From: an uncultured Collinsella sp.
GTDB taxonomy: Bacteria > Actinomycetota > Coriobacteriia > Coriobacteriales > Coriobacteriaceae
Assembly: GCA_902491415.1 (NCBI GenBank)
Contig: CABUHP010000050.1
Span: forward strand, 1-9,242
Direction: 5' to 3'
Length of the DNA: 9,242 nucleotides
Below are positions 1-4,810 of the stretch, one piece after another; position 1 is the first letter of the stretch; every line of letters begins with the position of its first letter. Under the pieces are notes generated by a model. That model made no database searches. It worked only from the letters and a program-made list of their open reading frames with translations, and was not told where the DNA came from. Position numbers and translations under genes: made by a program.

Positions 1-873
1 CTGCTTCCCAACGCCTGCTATGTCGTTGAACAACAGCATGCCGTGATCATCGAACGTCTGGGCAAGTTTAACCGCATCGTCAACGCGGGCTTCCACATGA
101 AGGTGCCCGTGATCGACCGCAAGGCCGCCACGGTGAGTCTGCGCACCATGAAAAACGGTTTTGGCATCGACGTTAAGACCCAGGACAACGTGACCATCGG
201 CCTTGAGGTCTCTGCTCAGTACCACGTGAGCTATGACATGGGCGCCGGCCCGGCAGATTCGGGTATCTACAAGAGCTACTACATGCTGCAGGAGCCCGTC
301 GACCAGATGCGTGACTTCATCACCGACGCTCTGCGCTCTTCGATTCCCGTCTACACACTCGATGAGGTCTTTGCCAAGAAGGATGACATCGCCAAGGACG
401 TTAATGCCACCGTGTCCGAGCAGATGGCTGCCTACGGCTTCACCCTCGTGTCGACACTCATCACCAAAATCGCGCTGCCGACCGAGGTCGAGAACTCCAT
501 GAACGACATCAATGCCGCCCAGCGAAAGCGCGCTGCCGCGCAGGAACTCGCCGAGGCCGACCGCATCAAGCGCGTCACCGAGGCGACCGCCGAGGCTGAG
601 GCGATGGAAAAGGCGGGCGAGGGCATCGCCAACCAGCGCAAGGCCATCGCGCTGGGCATCAAGGATTCGCTCGAGATCATCCAGGAGACGGGAGTCGGTA
701 ACGACGAGGCCAACCAGCTGTTCATGTTTACGCAGTGGTCCGAGATGATGACGGAGTTCGCTCGTACGGGTAAAACCTCGACGGTCGTGCTGCCGAGCGA
801 TTTCTCGCAGTCGGCCTCGATGTTCGAGCAGATGCTGACAGCCAGCAAAGTTCAAAACGATTCGAAGGAGTAG
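1..873 (+). CDS. SPFH/band-7 (HIR/stomatin-like) protein, 5' end missing
   Basis: The reading frame is open from base 1 to the TAG at 871-873, so the gene starts upstream; the GTG at 43 is internal to the domain and not the likely start. 290 residues are visible. The segment VIIERLGKF near visible residues 14-22 is the usual opening of an SPFH domain, and YTLDEVFAKKDDI (about 118-130) followed by NDINAAQRKRAA matches the hypersensitive-induced-reaction (HIR) branch of stomatin/prohibitin proteins. Residues about 167-214 are Ala/Glu/Lys/Arg-rich and should form the coiled coil by which these proteins oligomerise. Family members scaffold membrane microdomains and are usually anchored by an N-terminal hydrophobic segment, which would lie outside the window. 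The end of the gene carries the ribosome-binding site of rlmH, suggesting co-transcription. The family call is firm; the specific cellular role cannot be told from sequence. Confidence 0.9.
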   Translation: MLPNACYVVEQQHAVIIERLGKFNRIVNAGFHMKVPVIDRKAATVSLRTMKNGFGIDVKTQDNVTIGLEVSAQYHVSYDMGAGPADSGIYKSYYMLQEPVDQMRDFITDALRSSIPVYTLDEVFAKKDDIAKDVNATVSEQMAAYGFTLVSTLITKIALPTEVENSMNDINAAQRKRAAAQELAEADRIKRVTEATAEAEAMEKAGEGIANQRKAIALGIKDSLEIIQETGVGNDEANQLFMFTQWSEMMTEFARTGKTSTVVLPSDFSQSASMFEQMLTASKVQNDSKE

Positions 874-879
874 ACGCGC

Positions 880-1350
880 GTGAAATACACCGTCGTTTGC
901 GTCGGTAAGCTCAAGGAGCGCTTTTGGAAGGACGCGTGCGCTGAGTACACCAAGCGCCTAGGTGCCTATGCCAAGGTTGATATCCGCGAGGTGGCCGATA
1001 TCGACCCGGCTAAGGCGGGCGGCGTGGATGCCGCACGCGACAAGGAGGGGGCGGCAATTCTTGCTGCATTGCCGTCTCGGGCGCATGTGATCCTGCTAGC
1101 TATCGAGGGCAAGGAGCGTTCGAGTGAGGAGCTCTCGGCGCGGCTCGACGATCTTATGCTGCGAGGCAGCAGCGACATTGCCTTTGTAATCGGCGGTTCG
1201 GACGGCGTGAGTGATGAGGTGCGCGCCCGCGCCGATGAGATGCTCAGCTTTGGACGCATCACCTTACCGCACAACCTGGCGCGCGTGGTGCTGCTAGAGC
1301 AGATTTACCGTGCCTGCAAGATCAGCCGTGGCGAGCCGTATCACAAATAG
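880..1350 (+). CDS. rlmH: 23S rRNA (pseudouridine1915-N3)-methyltransferase RlmH
   Basis: This 156-residue protein has the normal length for RlmH (about 155-160). It is a SPOUT-class methyltransferase that uses S-adenosylmethionine to methylate N3 of pseudouridine 1915 in helix 69 of 23S rRNA on assembled ribosomes. Visible signatures are the N-terminal VGKLKERFWKDACAEYTKRL, the SAM-knot segment FVIGGSDG (about 102-109), the following ITLPHNLARVVLLEQIYRA, and the invariant C-terminal GEPYHK. The start is a GTG at 880, nine bases after GAAGGAG (864-870), which lies in the last codons of the SPFH gene. With only six bases between the upstream stop and this start, the two genes are probably one operon. 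No terminator is seen before proC. Confidence 0.97.
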   Translation: MKYTVVCVGKLKERFWKDACAEYTKRLGAYAKVDIREVADIDPAKAGGVDAARDKEGAAILAALPSRAHVILLAIEGKERSSEELSARLDDLMLRGSSDIAFVIGGSDGVSDEVRARADEMLSFGRITLPHNLARVVLLEQIYRACKISRGEPYHK

Positions 1351-1423
1351 GTCGGCAATACGAAACAATGGCATGGGACAATAGCTTCCGTTTTGAGGAA
1401 CGTGCCTGAGAGGACTATGTGAT

Positions 1424-2194
1424 ATGAAGATTGGATTTGTCGGTTTTGGCAATATGGCGAGCGCTATGGCCGATGGCTGGATCGCTGCCGGTGTAGCTGC
1501 AGGCGACATGTGCGCCTGCGCGGGTCGCTACGACGCACTGGTTGAGCGCTGCGAGGCGCGCGGCATGGTCGCCTGCCACGATGCCGCCGAGGTTGTCGCC
1601 GCATCCGATATCGTGGTCGCTGCGGTCAAACCGTACATGATCGAGAAGATATTCGCCCCGCTCAAGGATGCTCTTGCCAAAAAGGTCGTTCTGTCGGTTG
1701 CCTGGACCTGGGACAGTGCCAAGTGGGAGCAGGTCCTGCCGGGCGTCGCGCATATCTCGACGGTGCCCAACACGCCGGTTTCGGTGGGCGAGGGCGTCAT
1801 CGCTTGTGAGAAGGCTTCCACGCTTAGTGATGAGCAGAGCACAGTGGTGCTTGATCTGCTTGGCAAGCTCGGTGCGGTGGTCGAGCTCGATACGAGCCTG
1901 CTGTTTGTGGGCGGCACGGTGGGTGGTTGCGCTCCGGCATTTGTCGCTATGGCAATCGAGGCCCTGAGCGATGCGGCGGTCAAGCACGGTATCCCGCGTG
2001 CCGATGCCTATCGCATTGTGAGCCAGATGGTGCTGGGTACGGCAAAGCTGCAGCTTGCAACTGGCCAGCATCCTGCGGCGATGAAGGATGCCGTATGCTC
2101 GCCCGGTGGTGCCACCATCAAGGGCGTCGTTGCGCTCGAGGACGCCGGCATGCGCAGCGCCCTGGTCAAGGCAATCGACGCAACTCTCCAGTAA
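1424..2194 (+). CDS. proC: Pyrroline-5-carboxylate reductase (ProC family)
   Basis: 256 residues, slightly short for the family (about 265-280). ProC reduces 1-pyrroline-5-carboxylate to L-proline with NAD(P)H, the last step of proline synthesis in the cytosol. The N-terminal Rossmann motif is GFVGFGNM (4-11), followed by VKP (68-70) and VPNTP (114-118). The C-terminal dimerisation domain has GCAPAFVAMAIEALSDAAVKHGI (168-190, two overlapping motifs) and the signature SPGGATIKGVVALE (226-239). The ATG at 1424 follows GAGAGGA (1408-1414) by nine bases. The sequence is somewhat divergent: the Arg usual before MPNTP and the Ser of the usual SGPAY motif are both absent. The 73-base gap after rlmH shows no terminator, so read-through is possible. 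The TAA directly touches the palindromic element at 2195. The family is certain; strict substrate specificity is inferred. Confidence 0.92.
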   Translation: MKIGFVGFGNMASAMADGWIAAGVAAGDMCACAGRYDALVERCEARGMVACHDAAEVVAASDIVVAAVKPYMIEKIFAPLKDALAKKVVLSVAWTWDSAKWEQVLPGVAHISTVPNTPVSVGEGVIACEKASTLSDEQSTVVLDLLGKLGAVVELDTSLLFVGGTVGGCAPAFVAMAIEALSDAAVKHGIPRADAYRIVSQMVLGTAKLQLATGQHPAAMKDAVCSPGGATIKGVVALEDAGMRSALVKAIDATLQ

Positions 2195-2353
2195 AACCTG
2201 CCATTTAGGGACAGGTTTATTTTGGCAGGTTTTTCCTGCGGTTTTGTCCTTTTAGTGAAAAGCGCCCCGCAACTGGCTCAATTCCAGTTGCGGGGCGCTT
2301 GCGTTTGCCCAGATAAAACCGACCAAAATAAACCTGTCCCTTTTTGGCAGGTT
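2195..2353. repeat. Nested palindromic (MITE/REP-like) intergenic element
   Basis: Two 39-base arms (2195-2233 and 2315-2353) are inverted copies of each other at 34 of 39 positions, including an uninterrupted 18-base block, GGGACAGGTTTATTTTGG on the plus strand. Between them is a perfect 17-bp hairpin (2260-2276 with 2284-2300, 7-base loop). The left arm is itself palindromic: AAAACCTGCCA (2193-2203) is complementary to TGGCAGGTTTT (2223-2233). The element fills exactly the space between the proC stop (2192-2194) and the stop of the convergent small gene (2352-2354), so it can act as a barrier to transcription from both sides. No coding capacity is seen. The architecture resembles MITE or REP/BIME-type repeats; copy number cannot be judged from one window. 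Confidence 0.75.
2260..2300. terminator. 17-bp hairpin between convergent proC and the small membrane gene
   Basis: A perfect 17-bp GC-rich stem with a 7-base loop at the centre of the palindromic element. On the minus strand it is followed by a short TTTT before CAC, a weak intrinsic terminator for the 57-codon gene. On the plus strand the tail is GCGTTTGCCC, which is not a U-run, so termination of proC would be inefficient or depend on Rho. The placement between two convergent stops supports a bidirectional terminator role. Confidence 0.5.
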
Positions 2354-2525
2354 AGTCCCAGAAGCTGTCTTCTTCATCCTCGGACTTGGGTCCGCGGTCG
2401 ACGTACATCTTATGGGTACGCTTCTCCATTACAAAGGCAAGAATCGCAAATAACAGGATGCCGCCGGCGAAAAGGATGGCAAAACCGGTGCGGGTGCCAA
2501 ACAAAAAGGAAAAAACTGCGTCCAT
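2352..2525 (-). CDS. Small single-pass membrane protein, 57 aa
   Basis: The ATG at 2525-2523 is preceded on the minus strand by AGAAGG with about six bases of spacing, a good ribosome-binding site, and the frame ends at TAA 2354-2352. The product starts MDAVFSFLFGTRTG, then has one hydrophobic segment (about residues 14-33, FAILFAGGILLFAILAF), then a basic patch EKRTHK and an acidic tail ending DEEDSFWD. The positive-inside rule puts the C-terminal tail in the cytoplasm. It lies divergent from serS across a shared promoter region and convergent with proC, its stop overlapping the edge of the palindromic element. I do not recognise a family. The SD, start, membrane segment and clean fit between flanking elements argue that it is real; comparative data would settle it. 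Confidence 0.7.
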   Translation of the reverse strand: MDAVFSFLFGTRTGFAILFAGGILLFAILAFVMEKRTHKMYVDRGPKSEDEEDSFWD

Positions 2526-2549
2526 TGGGTGCCTTCTTGCGTAGTTGAG

Positions 2550-2579
2550 TTGGGTCGTAAACGCTCATAAGTATATACT
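2550..2579 (+). promoter_or_regulatory. Probable serS promoter with palindromic -10
   Basis: TATACT at 2574-2579 is a good -10. The best -35 candidate at workable spacing is TTGGGT (2550-2555, 18 bases), a partial match. The -10 sits in the perfect palindrome AAGTATATACTT (2569-2580), so the same bases also give TATACT on the minus strand (2575-2570), positioned to serve the divergent small gene. Further palindromes follow at 2586-2593 (TACATGTA) and 2597-2606 (GGTTGCAACC) and could be operators. No T-box leader is present. Confidence 0.5.
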
Positions 2580-2636
2580 TGCCCATACATGTACAAGGTT
2601 GCAACCTAAATGGAATGTATATCGCCGGAGGATCTA

Positions 2637-3920
2637 ATGCTTGATATCAAGTTTGTTCGCGAGAACCCCGATGCCATCGATGTCGCCATGGCTAACCGCC
2701 AGACGTCTTGGGATCGCGAGAAGTTCTTTGAGCTCGACGACGAGCGTCGTGCCGTCATCACCGAGGTCGAGGAGCTCCAGGCCACGCGTAACGCCGAGTC
2801 AAAAAAGATTGGCGCCCTGATGAAGGAGGGCAAGAAGGACGAGGCCGAGGCCGCCAAGGAGGCCGTGCGCGCCGTCAACGAGAAGATTGACGGTCTGGCC
2901 GAGCGCCGTACTGCTCTCGAGCAGGAGCAGTACGACTTCATGGCTCACCTGCCCAACATTCCTTGCGATGCCACGCCGTACGGCAAGGACGAGGACGAGA
3001 ACATTGAGCGCCGTCGTTGGGGCACCCCGCGCGAGTTCGACTTCGACTTTAAGCCGCACTGGGATCTGGGCACCGATCTGGACATCCTCGACTTCGAGCG
3101 CGGCAACAAGCTCTCCGGCAGTCGCTTCACCGTTCTCGGTGGTGCCGGCGCCCGCCTGGAGCGCGCCCTCATCAACTTCTTCCTCGATACGCACACCAGC
3201 CGTGGTTTTAAGGAGTGGTGGCCGCCCATCGTCGTCAAGCGTCAGACCATGTTCGGCACGGGTCAGCTGCCCAAGTTCGAGGACGACGCCTACCACGTCT
3301 CGGGCGACAACTTCCTGATCCCCACCGCCGAGGTCGTGCTCACCAACCTGCACGCCGGCGAGGTCCTCGACGCCGACACCCTGCCGCGCCGCTACACCGC
3401 CTTCACCCCCTGCTTCCGCGAGGAGGCCGGTTCCGCCGGTCGCGACACCCGCGGCATCATCCGTCAGCACGAATTCGACAAGGTCGAGATGGTCAAGTTC
3501 GCTAAGCCGGAGGAGTCCGACGAGGAGCTCGAGAGCATGACCGCCGAGGCCGAGTACCTGCTGCAGCAGCTGGGCCTTCCGTATCGCGTGATTAGCCTGT
3601 GCACCGGCGACTTGGGCTTCTCTGCCCGTCAGACCTACGACGTCGAGGTCTGGCTGCCGAGCTACAACGCCTACAAGGAGATCAGCTCCTGCTCCAACTG
3701 CGGTGACTTCCAGGCTCGCCGCGCCAACATCAAGTATCGCGACCCCGAGAACTTCAAGGGTTCGCGCTACCTGCACACTCTCAACGGTTCTGGCCTGCCG
3801 GCTGGCCGCACCATGGCCGCCATTCTGGAGAACTACCAGAACTCCGACGGCACCATCACGATCCCCGAGGTCCTGCGTCCTTACATGGGTGGTCTCGAGA
3901 AGATCGAGCCGGTCGCGTAA
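2637..3920 (+). CDS. serS: Seryl-tRNA synthetase
   Basis: SerRS charges tRNA-Ser with serine through seryl-adenylate; it is a class II synthetase and cytosolic homodimer. The 427-residue length is normal (about 425-430). An in-frame ATG exists at 2610, but GGAGG (2627-2631) lies five bases before the ATG at 2637, and [14 protein letters not shown] is the usual SerRS N-terminus, so 2637 is chosen. Residues about 25-100 form the long charged coiled-coil arm that holds the tRNA-Ser variable arm. The core shows [10 protein letters not shown] (serine-site TAE, 228-237), motif 2 [14 protein letters not shown] (260-273) and motif 3 [19 protein letters not shown] (383-401). Codon use is strongly biased, as expected for a highly expressed gene. 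A tRNA-Ser(GCT) substrate is encoded about 3.4 kb downstream. A terminator follows at 3944-3971. Confidence 0.99.
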   Translation: MLDIKFVRENPDAIDVAMANRQTSWDREKFFELDDERRAVITEVEELQATRNAESKKIGALMKEGKKDEAEAAKEAVRAVNEKIDGLAERRTALEQEQYDFMAHLPNIPCDATPYGKDEDENIERRRWGTPREFDFDFKPHWDLGTDLDILDFERGNKLSGSRFTVLGGAGARLERALINFFLDTHTSRGFKEWWPPIVVKRQTMFGTGQLPKFEDDAYHVSGDNFLIPTAEVVLTNLHAGEVLDADTLPRRYTAFTPCFREEAGSAGRDTRGIIRQHEFDKVEMVKFAKPEESDEELESMTAEAEYLLQQLGLPYRVISLCTGDLGFSARQTYDVEVWLPSYNAYKEISSCSNCGDFQARRANIKYRDPENFKGSRYLHTLNGSGLPAGRTMAAILENYQNSDGTITIPEVLRPYMGGLEKIEPVA

Positions 3921-3943
3921 GTTGGCTGCATAGGGGATATGCA

Positions 3944-3971
3944 AGGGCGCTCCTTCGGGGGCGCCCTATTT
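3944..3971 (+). terminator. serS intrinsic terminator with UUCG loop
   Basis: A 10-bp stem (3944-3953 with 3958-3967, one T-G wobble) is closed by a C(UUCG)G tetraloop and followed by ATTTCG. It lies 23 bases after the serS stop. The U-tract is short, but the stem is very stable, so this is a convincing intrinsic terminator. Confidence 0.85.
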
Positions 3972-4021
3972 CGTGCGCAGGTCCATACCATGCCGTGCGG
4001 ACAGCTCAATAGAAAACACAC

Positions 4022-4033
4022 GAACAACTGTTC
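4022..4033. promoter_or_regulatory. Candidate LexA (SOS) box
   Basis: GAACAACTGTTC matches GAAC-N4-GTTC, the LexA operator core of Gram-positive and actinobacterial SOS genes; with its flanks it reads CGAACAACTGTTCT. It overlaps the probable -35 (4031-4036) of the downstream gene, a position where a repressor would block RNA polymerase. A second palindrome, CTGTATACAG (4033-4042), abuts it. Assignment to LexA is by motif only. Confidence 0.55.
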
Positions 4034-4060
4034 TGTATACAGCCATCTACCTGCTATGCT
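4031..4060 (+). promoter_or_regulatory. Probable extended -10 promoter of the 125-aa gene
   Basis: TATGCT (4055-4060) preceded by TGC (4052-4054) forms an extended -10. A weak -35, TTCTGT (4031-4036), lies 18 bases upstream and overlaps the SOS-like box. The predicted transcript would start near 4067, giving a leader of about 27 bases. Confidence 0.5.
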
Positions 4061-4093
4061 TTTGCTAAATAAGAGCGAGAGAAAGGGGACGCG

Positions 4094-4471
4094 ATGGAGC
4101 TGTTTGATGATCGGGTGGTTTTGTTTGAGAGCGACGAGGGCGGGGAGTACCTGCTTGTAACGTGTGAGCCGTCTGGCATGGGCGGCCTGGTGGTTCGGCA
4201 GACGAGTGAGGGTCCGTTGACACAATGGTGCTTTGAGGAGTCGCCGCATGTGGTCGAGACCTTTGTGATGCACGAGGGACTTGTGGCGCTGGAGCACTTC
4301 TATGGAGTTGGGACTTCCAACCAGGTCGCGCGCATGCTGAGCATCTCGTTTGCCGATTATGATTGTGCCCAGCGGGTGAGATCGCTCCTGAGGGAACTTG
4401 ATGCCAAGTTCGACGTGATCGAAAAGCCAATCGATCGTACGGGGAACAGCGGTATATGCGGAGCAGCATGA
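4094..4471 (+). CDS. Unrecognised 125-aa protein, possibly SOS-controlled
   Basis: I do not recognise this protein. It has no signal peptide or membrane segment and looks soluble and acidic, starting MELFDDRVVLFESDEGGEYL. The first two thirds read as alternating beta strands (for example LLVTCEP, GGLVVRQTS), and the last third as a helix around SFADYDCAQRVRSLLREL. This suggests a small alpha/beta domain, but no catalytic motif stands out. The ATG at 4094 follows GAAAGGGG (4081-4088) by five bases, and the gene has its own promoter overlapped by the GAAC-N4-GTTC box. A terminator between serS and this gene makes it a separate transcription unit. It ends at TGA 4469-4471, just before the tRNA-Arg promoter. 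Reality as a gene is likely; function is unknown. Confidence 0.75.
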   Translation: MELFDDRVVLFESDEGGEYLLVTCEPSGMGGLVVRQTSEGPLTQWCFEESPHVVETFVMHEGLVALEHFYGVGTSNQVARMLSISFADYDCAQRVRSLLRELDAKFDVIEKPIDRTGNSGICGAA

Positions 4472-4507
4472 CAAAACTGCGTTCCACAAAAAAGTTTGAG
4501 ATTGTGC

Positions 4508-4536
4508 TTGACTCCAATAAGCTAAAGTGGTTTTAT
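4508..4536 (+). promoter_or_regulatory. tRNA-Arg promoter
   Basis: TTGACT (4508-4513) and TTTTAT (4531-4536) are separated by 17 bases. Transcription would begin about six bases before the mature 5' end at 4549, as is usual for a single tRNA unit needing only a short leader trimmed by RNase P. Confidence 0.6.
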
Positions 4537-4548
4537 ATGTCTTGCGCT

Positions 4549-4625
4549 GCGGCGTTACCTCAGCTGGATAGAGGGTCTGACTACGAATCAGAACGTCATA
4601 GGTTCGAATCCTATACGCCGCACCA
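4549..4625 (+). tRNA. tRNA-Arg (anticodon ACG)
   Basis: The 77-base cloverleaf is complete. The acceptor GCGGCGT pairs with ACGCCGC; the D-stem CCTC pairs with GAGG; the anticodon stem TCTGA pairs with TCAGA around loop CTACGAA, giving ACG at 4583-4585; the T-arm is ATAGG-TTCGAAT-CCTAT. Discriminator A and an encoded CCA (4623-4625) follow. A34 is normally deaminated to inosine by TadA, so this tRNA should read CGU, CGC and CGA. It has its own promoter and terminator. Confidence 0.98.
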
Positions 4626-4635
4626 ATTGAACTTG

Positions 4636-4664
4636 AAGCCTCCGGCAACGGGGGCTTTTCTTTT
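4636..4664 (+). terminator. tRNA-Arg terminator with GCAA tetraloop
   Basis: The 9-bp stem AAGCCTCCG (4636-4644) with CGGGGGCTT (4649-4657), one T-G wobble, is closed by a GCAA (GNRA) loop and followed by TTCTTTT. It is a standard intrinsic terminator ten bases after the tRNA CCA end. Confidence 0.9.
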
Positions 4665-4679
4665 ATGTCGCCGCTGCAT

Positions 4680-4691
4680 GGATTCGAACCT
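4680..4691. repeat. Inverted copy of the tRNA-Arg T-arm core
   Basis: GGATTCGAACCT is the exact reverse complement of tRNA-Arg bases 4600-4611 and lies just beyond the terminator. Read on the minus strand the surroundings resemble the last 26 bases of a tRNA, but the T-stem does not pair and no matching 5' acceptor strand is seen, so it is not a tRNA gene. Confidence 0.45.
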
Positions 4692-4754
4692 CGGTCGAGG
4701 CGCGGGCGTGAAGCGGACGATTTCTTATCGACTCGTGTAAGATTCCGAGTAGAT

Positions 4755-4773
4755 GTCGCGACTTATTCGCGAC
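4755..4773. repeat. 7-bp inverted repeat upstream of the TPR gene
   Basis: GTCGCGA (4755-4761) and TCGCGAC (4767-4773) are perfectly complementary around CTTAT, 37 bases before the GTG start of the TPR gene. No U-run follows. It could be a protein-binding site or a hairpin in the 5' leader. A weak -10 candidate, TAAGAT (4738-4743), lies just upstream. Confidence 0.35.
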
Positions 4774-4810
4774 CACTCCTTCTTCAAACGACCGATCAGG
4801 GTGATATTTC

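Noticed and set aside
2222..2548. 108-codon plus-strand frame across the palindromic element
   Set aside because: It starts inside the repeat, has no SD and no recognisable composition, and opposes the better-supported 57-codon gene.
2526..2636. T-box leader upstream of serS
   Set aside because: The space is only about 110 bases, contains a -10 close to the start codon, and shows no specifier stem or T-box/terminator structure.
2799..3944. Long open frame (381 codons) antisense to serS
   Set aside because: It mirrors the strongly biased codons of serS; its translation is Val/Leu/Gly/Ala-rich with no domain, and serS is unambiguous on the other strand.
3881..4648. 255-codon minus-strand frame across the 125-aa gene and tRNA-Arg
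   Set aside because: Its N-terminus (AAYRIRTYDVLIRSQ) is an antisense reading of the tRNA, a well-known source of false proteins; it also runs through a terminator and a promoter.
4660..4715. A minus-strand tRNA gene after tRNA-Arg
   Set aside because: The T-loop wording is present, but the T-stem does not pair and no complementary 5' acceptor strand or anticodon arm is found.
4456..4740. 94-codon plus-strand frame across tRNA-Arg
   Set aside because: It overlaps the end of the 125-aa gene and reads straight through the tRNA and its terminator.
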